NCBI RefSeq assembly: GCF_015234215.1
Contig: NZ_JADEKP010000002.1
Span: 186,001 to 250,000, forward strand
Source: Clostridium chrysemydis
Lineage (GTDB): Bacteria; Bacillota; Clostridia; Clostridiales; Clostridiaceae
Length of the DNA stretch: 64,000 nucleotides
Reading direction: 5' to 3'
Positions within the stretch are counted from its first letter, which is position 1. The number at the start of each line of letters is the position of its first letter. Below, one piece after another: positions 8,666 through 17,268 of the stretch. Made by a program: the position numbers and the translations under genes. The notes below the pieces were generated by a model, which saw only the letters and a list, made by a program, of their open reading frames with translations, had not been told where the DNA came from and searched no databases.

Positions 8666-10324
8666 ATGAATAAATACAACATAACTTTAGAAAACGGAGA
8701 AATAGTACAAATAGATAAAGGTGCAAGCTTTCAAGATATAGTAAATACGTATTATAAGGATGAAGCTTGTGATGTAGCTTTATGTAAACTAAATAATGAG
8801 TATTATGAATTAGTAGCAGAAGTTAAAGAAAGTGGAGACTTAGAAATAGTAAAATTAGATAGCGAAATTGGGATAAATGTCTATACTAGAACACTTCAAT
8901 TTATATTTATTAAAGCTGCTTTAGATATTTTTCCAGAAGCTAAAATAACTATAGAACATTCAATTAGTAAAGGCTTATTTGGTGAGATACACAAAGAAAA
9001 GGTTTTATCAAAAGAAGATATAGTTTTAATAAAAAATAGAATGAAAGAATTAATAGATGGAGATTTTAAAATAAATAAAATCAAAGTAACTAAAGAAGAT
9101 GCAATAGAAGTCTTTAAAAGTTATGAAATGGAAGATAAGGTTAAACTTTTAGAATATGTTGATTTTAATTACGTTAAGCTTTATGAACTTGAAGGAAGAT
9201 TTGATTATTTCTACGGCCAAATGGCATCAAGAACTGGGATTATAAAAGCATGGGATCTTATGTATTACGAGCCTGGATTTATTTTAAGGAGTCCTAGAAA
9301 AGAAGATATAAATCATCTTCCAAAATACGTAGAGCAAAAAAGGTTATCTGGGATATTTTTAGAAACTGAAAAATGGCTTAACATCTTAGGTGTTGGAGAA
9401 GTTGGAAGCTTAAACGATAAAATAGAACATGGAGAACTTAGAGATGTCGTTATGGTTTCAGAGGCTCTTCACGAAAAGAAAATAGCTTATATAGCAGATA
9501 GAATTACAGAAAGAAAAGGAATAAAGATGGTTTTGATTGCAGGGCCTTCTTCTTCTGGTAAAACTACTTTTGCAAATAGGTTAAGTATTCAACTTAGAGT
9601 AAATGGGTTTGTTCCTATGCCTCTATCTCTAGATGATTATTTTGTAAATAGAGAAGATAGTCCAAGGGATGAAAATGGAGATTTTGACTTTGAATCTATA
9701 CATTCTTTAGACCTTAATACTTTAAATAATCATTTAGAAAGATTACTTGAAGGAGAAGCTGTAGAAATCCCAACTTACAACTTCAAAAGAGGGAAAAGAG
9801 AGTGGCTTGGAAATACTATAAGACTTCCTCAAAACGGAATACTTATAGTAGAAGGTATACACGGCTTAAATCCGATGCTTACAAATGCTATAGATGATAA
9901 AAATAAATATAAAGTATATATTTCAGCATTAACTCAATTAAATTTAGATAATCACAACAGAATTCCAACAACAGACGTAAGAAAACTTAGAAGAATAGTT
10001 AGAGATTATTTATCTAGAGGGTACGGCGGGGAAGATACTTTAAAAATGTGGCCATCAATTAAAAGAGGAGAAAAGAAAAATATTTTCGGCTACCAAGAAG
10101 AGGCTGATGATATGTTTAACTCAACTTTAGTTTATGAACTAGGAGTCCTTAAGCCATACGCTTTAAAAGAACTTCAAAAGATAGAAAAAGATAGTCCAGT
10201 TTATAACGAGGCTACTAGACTTATTGAGTTTTTAAACTTCTTTAAAGAAATTCCTATGGATAAAGTTCCAGAAAACTCTATTTTAAGAGAATTTATTGGT
10301 GGAAGTTGTTTTTATAAATACTAA
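8666..10324 (+). CDS. TGS-domain P-loop nucleoside (uridine-like) kinase
   Basis: 552 aa. The N-terminal about 60 residues look like a TGS domain, followed by a segment like the editing-associated domain of threonyl-tRNA synthetase (about 60-230), then a phosphoribulokinase/uridine-kinase P-loop domain with AGPSSSGKTT at about residues 291-300 and the LSLDDYF motif after it. This architecture is common in clostridia and usually annotated as nucleoside kinase; the true substrate is uncertain. Good RBS AGGGAGG before the ATG and a TATAAT box at 8623-8628. The GNAT gene follows 18-24 nt later, probably in one transcript. Confidence 0.85.
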   Translation: MNKYNITLENGEIVQIDKGASFQDIVNTYYKDEACDVALCKLNNEYYELVAEVKESGDLEIVKLDSEIGINVYTRTLQFIFIKAALDIFPEAKITIEHSISKGLFGEIHKEKVLSKEDIVLIKNRMKELIDGDFKINKIKVTKEDAIEVFKSYEMEDKVKLLEYVDFNYVKLYELEGRFDYFYGQMASRTGIIKAWDLMYYEPGFILRSPRKEDINHLPKYVEQKRLSGIFLETEKWLNILGVGEVGSLNDKIEHGELRDVVMVSEALHEKKIAYIADRITERKGIKMVLIAGPSSSGKTTFANRLSIQLRVNGFVPMPLSLDDYFVNREDSPRDENGDFDFESIHSLDLNTLNNHLERLLEGEAVEIPTYNFKRGKREWLGNTIRLPQNGILIVEGIHGLNPMLTNAIDDKNKYKVYISALTQLNLDNHNRIPTTDVRKLRRIVRDYLSRGYGGEDTLKMWPSIKRGEKKNIFGYQEEADDMFNSTLVYELGVLKPYALKELQKIEKDSPVYNEATRLIEFLNFFKEIPMDKVPENSILREFIGGSCFYKY

Positions 10325-10348
10325 ATATAATAAAAAGGGGGGATGTTT

Positions 10349-10858
10349 TTGGAATTTATAATAAGACCGATTAGATATGAGGATGCAAGTGATGTTAATG
10401 AGCTTAGAAGGATGGAGGGAGTACGTGATAACCTCTATGCAATTCCAAGTGAAAGAGTTACACGAGCTGAAAATATGATTAAGAACTTAGGGAAAAATGA
10501 CCATCTTTTTGTAGCTGAAGTAAAAGAAAATGAAAGGCTAAAAGTAGTTGGGATGGTAGGAATGAGTACTGATGACTCACCTAGGTCTAGGCACGTTGGC
10601 TCTTTAGGAATTATGGTTCGAGATGAGTATACTGGAAAAGGGATAGGAACTGCTCTTTTAAAAGAAATTATTAACCTTGCAGATAACTATCTTATGATAA
10701 AGAGATTAGAACTTGAAGTTTTCGAAGAAAATAAAGGAGCTAAAAAACTTTATGAAAGAATGGGCTTTGTAGTAGAGGGGAAAAAGCTTTTTGCAGCAGT
10801 TAGAAAAGGAAAGTATGCAAATCAATATATTATGGCTAGATATAATGAAAATATTTAA
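10349..10858 (+). CDS. GNAT-family N-acetyltransferase
   Basis: About 169 aa. The fold is recognisable from the acetyl-CoA loop VRDEYTGKGIGTALLKE (V-x(6)-GxGIGxxL) and the C-terminal EENKGAKKLYERMGF motif typical of the RimI-like group. Substrate unknown. I place the start at the TTG at 10349, not the ATG at 10343: the AGGGGGG site ends immediately before that ATG, which leaves no spacing, but lies 6 nt from the TTG. The same arrangement recurs elsewhere in the window (see thiW). Confidence 0.88.
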   Translation: MEFIIRPIRYEDASDVNELRRMEGVRDNLYAIPSERVTRAENMIKNLGKNDHLFVAEVKENERLKVVGMVGMSTDDSPRSRHVGSLGIMVRDEYTGKGIGTALLKEIINLADNYLMIKRLELEVFEENKGAKKLYERMGFVVEGKKLFAAVRKGKYANQYIMARYNENI

Positions 10859-10866
10859 ATAAAAAA

Positions 10867-10904
10867 GGGATGTTACAAATTATTTATTGTAACATCCCTT
10901 TATG
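10867..10904 (+). terminator. Intrinsic terminator after GNAT gene
   Basis: Perfect stem GGGATGTTACAA / TTGTAACATCCC followed by TTTAT. Confidence 0.9.
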
Positions 10905-10933
10905 TTATTAAATTTAATACTATAATTTTAAAT

Positions 10934-11422
10934 TTATGTGTAAATATTAACTCCGTGAAAAACCATAAGCTTGTAAAATTTAGTTGCGCTTTCTAAATTT
11001 AAGTTTACGTTCATAAGAGAAACTGAACCTACAACCTCGATTGAGTATTTGTTTTTTACTTGAACTAATTCAATTCTTTTAATATTTTCATATTTAATAT
11101 AAGTCCCTAAATAAAATATTCCATGTGAAAATATTAATATTTCTGATGAAACATAGGATTGATAAATTAAAAAGATTACTATTAATAAAACATAGAGATT
11201 TCCTAAATGAAATATACAAGTTTTTGTTATAATATCTTTTATTATAGTTGGAAGTAAAATTATTAAAATTATAGTTATGTTAAAAAATAATGGAGTTCCA
11301 AAAAAACGAATAATTACAGGTTTTTCTTTTCGTCTAAGAGTAAACTCCATATATGCGCTTTTACCGACTAAGACCCCTATAAGTATTAAGATAAAAGCTC
11401 CCCCTAAAGTAAAAAGTATCAT
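10934..11422 (-). CDS. Small membrane protein, paralogue A
   Basis: 162 aa of unknown function. An N-terminal membrane segment (1-20), two further segments around residues 48-68 and 75-95, then a soluble tail of about 65 residues containing ISSEILIFSHGIF-like sequence and YIKYENIKRIEL, which resembles the strand-rich tail of small PH-like/DUF5673-type membrane proteins. It is clearly paralogous to the next gene upstream (shared Y-Q-x-Y-V, hydrophobic G-I, YIKYxxIK), 23 nt away, so the pair arose by tandem duplication. No enzymatic motif is seen. Confidence 0.6.
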   Translation of the reverse strand: MILFTLGGAFILILIGVLVGKSAYMEFTLRRKEKPVIIRFFGTPLFFNITIILIILLPTIIKDIITKTCIFHLGNLYVLLIVIFLIYQSYVSSEILIFSHGIFYLGTYIKYENIKRIELVQVKNKYSIEVVGSVSLMNVNLNLESATKFYKLMVFHGVNIYT

Positions 11423-11445
11423 TTATCCTCCTTTACTAAAAGCTA

Positions 11446-11943
11446 TTAATCAAATTTAACCAATTGGATTTTATGATTCTTTATTACCTCTCTTAATTTG
11501 TCATCATCTTTCTTACCAATTTTAAATGACATACCGCCAGTTGTTGTTAAAAGCATAACTGTTTTACCTATTTTACAATCATCAATTCTAGCTTTTTTTA
11601 TGTCTTTGTATTTAATGTATTGACCCATCACTAGGATACCATTTTTGTATAGTAAAATTCTAGTGTTTACGTAAATTTGGTATAAAATAAATATTAAAAA
11701 GAATAAAAGATAGATATTATCAAATGTGAAAAGTTTTTGTCCTTTTGTACTTACATAGATTAAAGGAATAAATAGTACTAATAATAAGAATATGTTAATA
11801 AGTCCTATTCCAGAAAACATAGTTATCTTTTCTGCAGTTCCATCCTTGCTCGCTTCTTTTGTTACAAAAATTGATTTACCTACTACAAAAATCATAGTTA
11901 ATATAAGGAAAATTTTAAATATTGTGAAAAATAATGGGTTCAT
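11446..11943 (-). CDS. Small membrane protein, paralogue B
   Basis: 165 aa of unknown function with the same layout as its downstream neighbour: three hydrophobic segments (about 5-24, 45-62, 72-90) then a soluble tail with GQYIKYKDIKKARID. Good RBS AGGAGG before the ATG. The two proteins keep the aromatic/basic motif YIKYxxIK and similar spacing but little else, so the duplication is not recent. The pair is flanked by unrelated plus-strand genes. Confidence 0.6.
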   Translation of the reverse strand: MNPLFFTIFKIFLILTMIFVVGKSIFVTKEASKDGTAEKITMFSGIGLINIFLLLVLFIPLIYVSTKGQKLFTFDNIYLLFFLIFILYQIYVNTRILLYKNGILVMGQYIKYKDIKKARIDDCKIGKTVMLLTTTGGMSFKIGKKDDDKLREVIKNHKIQLVKFD

Positions 11944-12112
11944 AATAAGCCCTCCTAAAAATTAATTTCTAATCTATAATATAACTCAAAATAAAATAAA
12001 TTATATTAACGAAATGTTAATATAATTTAAAGTAAAAAAATGCAATATCTTGTTTTATTTATATTATTATAGTTAAATAAATAATATAAATAAAATTTTG
12101 AGGTGTTTATTG

Positions 12113-12448
12113 ATGGAGACAAAAGATTATATTAAAAATATTACTAAGGCTTCAGCCTATTTTATATTTAGAAATGGTCCAGCTAAAAAGCTTTATGATG
12201 AAGGGAAATTAACTGACGAAGAAGTAAGAGAAATGCAAGAATACTTACAAGATCACTTAGCTTATCTTTATGATGTATTATTAGATCAAAATAATCTTCA
12301 AAAGTTTGAACTTATAACAACTACTATGAATAACTTTTATGTAAATGACGATTCAGACATAAAAATGAATGATGGTGGCTTTGAACTTATGTATGAGGGT
12401 TTATTTGGTTCACCTAAAAAGACTAGTTCTATAGAGATTAAAAAATAA
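12113..12448 (+). CDS. Hypothetical small helical protein
   Basis: 111 aa, not recognised. Mostly charged and helical (METKDYIKNITKASAYFIF...), no membrane segment, no Cys. The start is set at ATG 12113 because GAGGTG lies 7 nt upstream; the longer reading from TTG 12098 would start before that ribosome binding site. Stands alone between terminators. Confidence 0.7.
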   Translation: METKDYIKNITKASAYFIFRNGPAKKLYDEGKLTDEEVREMQEYLQDHLAYLYDVLLDQNNLQKFELITTTMNNFYVNDDSDIKMNDGGFELMYEGLFGSPKKTSSIEIKK

Positions 12449-12462
12449 ATTATTAAATCTAA

Positions 12463-12510
12463 AATATCCTTTTTAAAAATTATCTAAATTTTAATTAAGG
12501 ATATTTTTTT
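12463..12510 (+). terminator. Intrinsic terminator
   Basis: Stem AATATCCTT / AAGGATATT with an AT-rich loop, then a run of eight T. Confidence 0.7.
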
Positions 12511-12598
12511 TATTATCTTGATAAAAGCAAGGTTAATAGATTAAACTATAGATAGATAAAAATAGACAAAATTTGATACAAATAGATGAGGTGAGACT

Positions 12599-13279
12599 AT
12601 GAATAATGTTGGAGTTTTCGATATATTAGGACCTATAATGATAGGACCTTCAAGTTCTCATACAGCTGGTGCTGCAAGACTTGGAAAAGTTGCAAGGGCT
12701 GTAGCTGGTGATGAAGTTTCAGAAGTTGTATTTGGTCTTCATGGTTCTTTTGCAAAAACTTATAAAGGACACGGAACTGATAGAGCTTTAGTTGCTGGGA
12801 TTTTAGGGATGGAACCTAGCGATAAAAGATTAAGAATAGCTATGGATATAGCAAGAGAAAGAGGATTAAAGTTTTCTTTTAGAGAGGAAGATTTAGGAGA
12901 TGTTCACCCAAACACAGTTAGGTTTATAATGAAAACTGTATCGGGGGAAACTAGAGAAGTTATGGGTTCTTCTATAGGTGGCGGAAGTATTAAAATGACT
13001 GAAGTTAACGGAAATAAAGTAGAATTTACTGGAGAGTACCCAACATTAATAATATCTCAAGAAGATGTTCCAGGAGTAGTTTCAAAAGTAACTAGATTAC
13101 TTTATGATGAAGGAATAAACATTGCATATATGAGCGTTTTTAGAAGACAAAAAGGACAGGGCGCTAATATGGTTTTCGAACTTGATAATAAATTAGATCA
13201 AAAAACATTAAATAAGATAAAAGTATTAGAACATATAAGTAGAGTAATAATGATAAACCCTGTTAAGGACGGTGAATAA
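12599..13279 (+). CDS. sdaAB: L-serine dehydratase, iron-sulfur type, beta subunit
   Basis: 226 aa. With the alpha subunit it deaminates L-serine to pyruvate and ammonia using a [4Fe-4S] cluster. GPIMIGPSSSHTAGAARLG near the N terminus is the family signature; residues about 145-220 form an ACT domain (TLIISQEDVPGVVSKVTRLL), usually a serine-sensing or regulatory module. RBS GAGGTGAG. Two nt separate it from sdaAA, giving a coupled two-gene operon as in other Firmicutes. Confidence 0.96.
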   Translation: MNNVGVFDILGPIMIGPSSSHTAGAARLGKVARAVAGDEVSEVVFGLHGSFAKTYKGHGTDRALVAGILGMEPSDKRLRIAMDIARERGLKFSFREEDLGDVHPNTVRFIMKTVSGETREVMGSSIGGGSIKMTEVNGNKVEFTGEYPTLIISQEDVPGVVSKVTRLLYDEGINIAYMSVFRRQKGQGANMVFELDNKLDQKTLNKIKVLEHISRVIMINPVKDGE

Positions 13280-13281
13280 TA

Positions 13282-14160
13282 ATGGTAGCTAGAAGTGGAG
13301 AAGAGCTTTTAAAAATATGTGAAGATAAAGGTATTTCTTTAAGTGAGTATGCTCTTTTAAGTGAAATGCAAAATGCAGGTGAAAATAGAGAAGTTATCTT
13401 TGAAAAGATGAGAAGAAACCTTAAAGTTATGATAGATGCAGTTGAGGAAGGAACTGAAACTGAAGTTTATTCTGTAAGTGGGCTTATAGGTGGAGATGGA
13501 TATAAAATCAACGAATATTTAAAGCGTGGAGAAACTTTAACTGGAAGGACTACAGTTATGGCTATGGCTATGGCTCTTGCATCATCTGAAGTTAACGCTT
13601 CTATGGGAAGAATAGTTGCATGTCCTACAGCAGGGTCTTGTGGTATACTTCCAGCTGTTGTTCTTGCAGCAGGTGCTAAACTTAATAAAACTGAAGATGA
13701 ACTTGTAGATGCTTTATTTGCAGCAGCTGCAGTTGGAACTATTATAGGAATGAATGCAACTCTTTCAGGAGCTGAAGGAGGTTGCCAAGCTGAGTGTGGA
13801 TCAGCTGCTGCTATGGGAGCTGCGGCCGTAGTTCATATGATGGGTGGTACTGTTAAGATGAGCTTAGACGCTGGTGCGATAGTTTTAAAAAATATTTTAG
13901 GACTAGTTTGCGACCCTGTAGCTGGACTTGTTGAAATTCCTTGCGCTAAAAGAAATGCAGCAGGTGCTGTAAGTGCACTTTGCACAGCAGATTTAGTAAT
14001 GGCAGGAGTAGAGTCAAAAATTCCTTTTGATGATACTGTTACAGCTATGTATAGAGTAGGAAAACAACTTCCACCATCACTTAGAGAAACAGGACTTGGC
14101 GGAGTTGCAGTTACTGAAGCTGGACTTGAACTTAAAAGAAAAGTTTTTGGTGATGACTAG
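13282..14160 (+). CDS. sdaAA: L-serine dehydratase, iron-sulfur type, alpha subunit
   Basis: 292 aa catalytic subunit. Cluster ligand cysteines are visible in CPTAGSCGI (about residue 114-122), GGCQAECGSA (about 166) and LVCDPVAGLVEIPC (about 209-221). The Gly/Ala-rich core is typical. Follows sdaAB after 2 nt. The next feature is the TPP riboswitch, with no obvious strong terminator between, so some read-through is possible. Confidence 0.96.
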   Translation: MVARSGEELLKICEDKGISLSEYALLSEMQNAGENREVIFEKMRRNLKVMIDAVEEGTETEVYSVSGLIGGDGYKINEYLKRGETLTGRTTVMAMAMALASSEVNASMGRIVACPTAGSCGILPAVVLAAGAKLNKTEDELVDALFAAAAVGTIIGMNATLSGAEGGCQAECGSAAAMGAAAVVHMMGGTVKMSLDAGAIVLKNILGLVCDPVAGLVEIPCAKRNAAGAVSALCTADLVMAGVESKIPFDDTVTAMYRVGKQLPPSLRETGLGGVAVTEAGLELKRKVFGDD

Positions 14161-14223
14161 TATTTAAGTAGACTTAAAACCAAAATTGGTATATCATAAA
14201 ATAGTAAAAGTAAATAGAAATTA

Positions 14224-14310
14224 ATTCTAGGGGAGCTTTTAAAAGCTGAGATTGGATTTTTCCTAAACCCTCAATACCTGATTTGGATAGTGCCAGCGTA
14301 GGGAAGAACT
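14224..14310 (+). ncRNA. TPP riboswitch (THI element)
   Basis: Contains the conserved thi-box parts in order: TAGGGGAGC, GCTGAGA, ACCC, CAATACCTGAT, TGGATAGTGCCAGCGTAGGGAA. This aptamer binds thiamine pyrophosphate and turns off downstream genes. It precedes thiW-thiD-thiM-thiE, and a terminator hairpin about 35 nt further on supplies the likely transcriptional off-switch. Confidence 0.95.
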
Positions 14311-14342
14311 ATTTTAGTAAATAAAGTTATTTAGATATTTTA

Positions 14343-14380
14343 AAGTAGTTAACCTTTTGAAGGCTAACTACTTTTTTTGT
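14343..14380 (+). terminator. Terminator of the TPP riboswitch expression platform
   Basis: Stem AAGTAGTTA / TAACTACTT followed by a run of T, between the aptamer and thiW. The position fits ligand-controlled termination. Confidence 0.85.
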
Positions 14381-14438
14381 TACAAAAATTTATATCTTTA
14401 GAATTAATTTTTAAAATATCGAAAAAGGGGATGTTTTT

Positions 14439-14936
14439 ATAGAAAAGAGTAAGAGTTATAAATTAGCACTAAGCGGGATTTTAATAGCTTTAGCTGTAAT
14501 TTTAGGAAGCTTTTCGATTCCTATTTTAGGAGCTAGAGTATCTCCTATGCAGCACTTTGTAAATGTTGTATCAGCTGTGCTTCTAGGACCTTTTTACGCT
14601 TTAGGAAATGCATTTTTAGCTTCTTTAATTAGGAATATTTTAGGAACAGGAAGCCTTTTAGCATTTCCAGGAAGTATGATAGGAGCATTTTTAAGCGGGC
14701 TTTTATATGAAAAATATAAAAGTAAGATTGCAGCTTGTTTTGGAGAGTTTATTGGAACTGGGATTATAGGCGCATTAGTAGCATATCCTGTAGCGGCTCT
14801 TCTTATGGGAAAGGAAGCTGGATTATTAATTTATATAATTCCGTTTTCAAGCAGCTCTTTAGTAGGCGCATTTATAGCGTATTTACTACTAAGGGCAAAA
14901 AGTATAGAAAATATTTTTAAAAAAGTAGAAACATAA
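14439..14936 (+). CDS. thiW: ThiW-type thiazole/thiamine-precursor ECF transporter S component; start codon reads AUA
   Basis: Membrane protein thought to import a thiamine precursor (thiazole) with a shared ECF energising module. An ATG-started reading begins only at 14547 (129 aa), but the open frame extends upstream to an AUA at 14439, 8 nt after AAAGGGG, and the extra 36 residues (EKSKSYKLALSGILIALAVI...) are a typical first membrane helix. Full length would be 165 aa, normal for ThiW. The only ATG near that RBS (14431) is in another frame and stops after three codons. So the gene either starts at AUA, uses an inefficient internal ATG without RBS, or carries a start-codon mutation. MQHFVNVVSAVLLGPFYALG and NILGTGSLLAFPGSMIGA are ThiW hallmarks. 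Confidence 0.85.
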   Translation: MEKSKSYKLALSGILIALAVILGSFSIPILGARVSPMQHFVNVVSAVLLGPFYALGNAFLASLIRNILGTGSLLAFPGSMIGAFLSGLLYEKYKSKIAACFGEFIGTGIIGALVAYPVAALLMGKEAGLLIYIIPFSSSSLVGAFIAYLLLRAKSIENIFKKVET

Positions 14937-14959
14937 TTTGAGAGGATAAGGTGATTTAG

Positions 14960-15763
14960 ATGTACAGAGCACTAACAATAGCAGGGTCAGATAGTTCGGG
15001 AGGAGCTGGAATTCAAGCAGATATTAAATCATTTCAAGCAAATGGAGTTTTTGGGATGAGCGTAATAACAGCAATTACAGCACAAAATACACAAGGAGTT
15101 TTTTCAATTCAAGATATAACTCCTGATATGATTGAAGATCAAATAAAAGTTATATTTGATGATATAAGAGTTGATGCAGTAAAAATCGGAATGGTATCAA
15201 AAATAGAATCAATAAAAGCTATAGGAAAATCTTTAAGAAATATAGAAAATCTTCCTAAAGTTATAGTAGATCCAGTTATGGTTTCAAAAAGTGGATTTAA
15301 ACTATTATCAGAAGATGCTAAAGATACTTTAATAGAAGAATTATTTCCTCTAGCGACTCTTGTAACGCCAAACCTTCCAGAAGCTGAAGAAATATTAGGA
15401 AGAGAAATAAAAACTCTAGAAGATATGAAAGAAGCTGCATTAGATTTAAAAAAACTTGGACCTAAATACGTTTTAGTTAAGGGTGGTCATTTAGAAGATG
15501 ATGCTACTGATCTTTTATATGATGGAGAAAAGTTTACTTATTATAAACAAGAAAGATTAAATACTAAAAATACTCACGGAACAGGATGCACGTTATCATC
15601 AGCTATAGCTGCAAATTTAGCTAAGGGAATGAGTATTGAGGAAGCTGTAAGAGAAGGTAAAAGATACATTACAGTTGCAATAGAACATGGGATTGAACTT
15701 GGAAAAGGGGTAGGTCCTACCAATCACTTCTATGAGTTATATAAAAAATCTGGTTTATTATAA
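14960..15763 (+). CDS. thiD: Hydroxymethylpyrimidine (phosphate) kinase
   Basis: 267 aa. Phosphorylates HMP and HMP-P to HMP-PP for thiamine synthesis. Ribokinase-like fold: AGSDSSGGAGIQADIK at residues 6-21 binds the pyrimidine, VDPVMVSKSG is the central strand, and NTHGTGCTLSSA contains the anion hole and catalytic base. Second gene of the thi cluster, 23 nt after thiW. Confidence 0.96.
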   Translation: MYRALTIAGSDSSGGAGIQADIKSFQANGVFGMSVITAITAQNTQGVFSIQDITPDMIEDQIKVIFDDIRVDAVKIGMVSKIESIKAIGKSLRNIENLPKVIVDPVMVSKSGFKLLSEDAKDTLIEELFPLATLVTPNLPEAEEILGREIKTLEDMKEAALDLKKLGPKYVLVKGGHLEDDATDLLYDGEKFTYYKQERLNTKNTHGTGCTLSSAIAANLAKGMSIEEAVREGKRYITVAIEHGIELGKGVGPTNHFYELYKKSGLL

Positions 15764-15778
15764 AGGAGAATAAGTGGT

Positions 15779-16603
15779 ATGGAATTAAGAGATATTTTAA
15801 AAAGAGCAGAAAAGTTTAAGGTTTTAAGCCCATTAGTAGATTCAATTACTAATACAGTGACTATGAATGATGTAGCACAAACTATATTATCATACGGTGG
15901 AAAGCCTATGATGATAGATGACTTAAATGAAATAGAAGAGGGCGTTAGTATATCTAACTGTCTTCATATAAATATAGGAACTTTAGGGTGTGAAAAGGCA
16001 GATAGCATCTTAAAAGGAGCAAAAAAGGCTAAGGAAAATAATATTCCTATAGTTTTAGACCCTGTAGGTTGTCACGTTACTAAAGTTAGAAGAGATTTAG
16101 TAAAAAAATTATTAGATATAGGGGTAACTTTAATTAAGGGGAACTTAACTGAAGTTAAAAATCTTTTAGGTCTTAAGAGTGAATTTATAGGGATAGATTC
16201 TATGGATGATTCAGGCTACACAGAGGAACTAAGAAAAGACTTAAGAGATTACTCAAAAGAAAAGAAAACAATAATAGTAATAACAGGTAAAGAAGATTAT
16301 ATAACTGATGGATTTAGAGAAATAAGAATAAATAATGGAGTATCAAAGCTTTCATTAATAACTGGGACTGGCTGTATGCTTGGAGGTATGCTTTCAGTAG
16401 AGTGTGGTAAAGATTTAGGAGAAAATCTTATATTTGGGTGCACTAAGGCTCTTTTAACTATGGGGATTTCAGGAGAATTTGGAGAAGAGAGAAGTAAGGA
16501 TTTTGGTCTTATGAAGTTTAAATACGAAACTCTAGATAAATTATCTATTTTAACTGAGGAAGAAATTATAAAAAGAGGGAAGGTAAAATATGAAGAATTT
16601 TAA
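15779..16603 (+). CDS. thiM: Hydroxyethylthiazole kinase
   Basis: 274 aa. Salvages hydroxyethylthiazole by phosphorylation. DSITNTVTMNDVAQTIL near the N terminus (substrate site), VLDPVGCHVTKVR, and LITGTGCMLGGM with the catalytic Cys are family marks. It overlaps thiE by 14 nt. Together with thiD, thiE and thiW and the absence of thiC/thiG nearby, the cluster is a salvage operon. Confidence 0.95.
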   Translation: MELRDILKRAEKFKVLSPLVDSITNTVTMNDVAQTILSYGGKPMMIDDLNEIEEGVSISNCLHINIGTLGCEKADSILKGAKKAKENNIPIVLDPVGCHVTKVRRDLVKKLLDIGVTLIKGNLTEVKNLLGLKSEFIGIDSMDDSGYTEELRKDLRDYSKEKKTIIVITGKEDYITDGFREIRINNGVSKLSLITGTGCMLGGMLSVECGKDLGENLIFGCTKALLTMGISGEFGEERSKDFGLMKFKYETLDKLSILTEEEIIKRGKVKYEEF

Positions 16604-17207
16604 AGATAAGAAAATATATTTAGTAACTGACCACAGATTAGAATTTGAATCTCTACTTAAAAAGGTTAGAGAAGCTTTAGAATCTGGAGTTTCTTTAGTC
16701 CAATATAGAGATAAGGATGTTTCTACTAAAGTTATGGTAGAGAGAAGTAAAAAAATAAAAGATTTATGCGATGAGTTTAACTCTATTTTTTTAGTGAATG
16801 ATAGGATAGATGTTGCTTTAGCTGTAGATGCTGATGGGGTTCATGTAGGACAAGACGATATGACTTGTAAAGAGGCTAGAAAAATCTTAGGCTCAGAAAA
16901 AATAATAGGTGTTTCAACTAAAACATTAGAAGAAAGCATTAAGGCTTTTGAAGATGGTGCTGATTATTTAGGGTGCGGTGCAATTTATAGCACATCTACA
17001 AAAGATACTAGCGTTATAAGTATAGAAATTTTAAAGGAAATAAGAGATAAAGTAAAGTTACCTGTTTATGGGATAGGCGGAATAAAGCTTGATAATATAA
17101 CAGCTGACTTAAAAGCAAATGTCGACGGAGTAGCAGTTATAACAGCTATTTTAGATTCTAAAAATATAAAAGAAACAGTCAATAAATTTAGTGAGAAGTT
17201 TATGTAA
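16590..17207 (+). CDS. thiE: Thiamine-phosphate synthase
   Basis: 205 aa TIM-barrel enzyme that couples HMP-PP with thiazole phosphate to give thiamine phosphate. YLVTDHRLE, QYRDKD, VNDRIDVALAVDADGVHVGQDD and GIGGI are the standard substrate and phosphate-binding loops. Its RBS (AGAGGGAAGG) lies inside the end of thiM. Last gene of the thi operon; no strong terminator follows directly, and the repeat cluster begins about 60 nt downstream. Confidence 0.96.
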   Translation: MKNFKDKKIYLVTDHRLEFESLLKKVREALESGVSLVQYRDKDVSTKVMVERSKKIKDLCDEFNSIFLVNDRIDVALAVDADGVHVGQDDMTCKEARKILGSEKIIGVSTKTLEESIKAFEDGADYLGCGAIYSTSTKDTSVISIEILKEIRDKVKLPVYGIGGIKLDNITADLKANVDGVAVITAILDSKNIKETVNKFSEKFM

Positions 17208-17268
17208 TAAAAAATGGCGGGACAAGCCCTTACAGGGGTGGGTATATTTTTTGAAAAAATTAGCTTAC

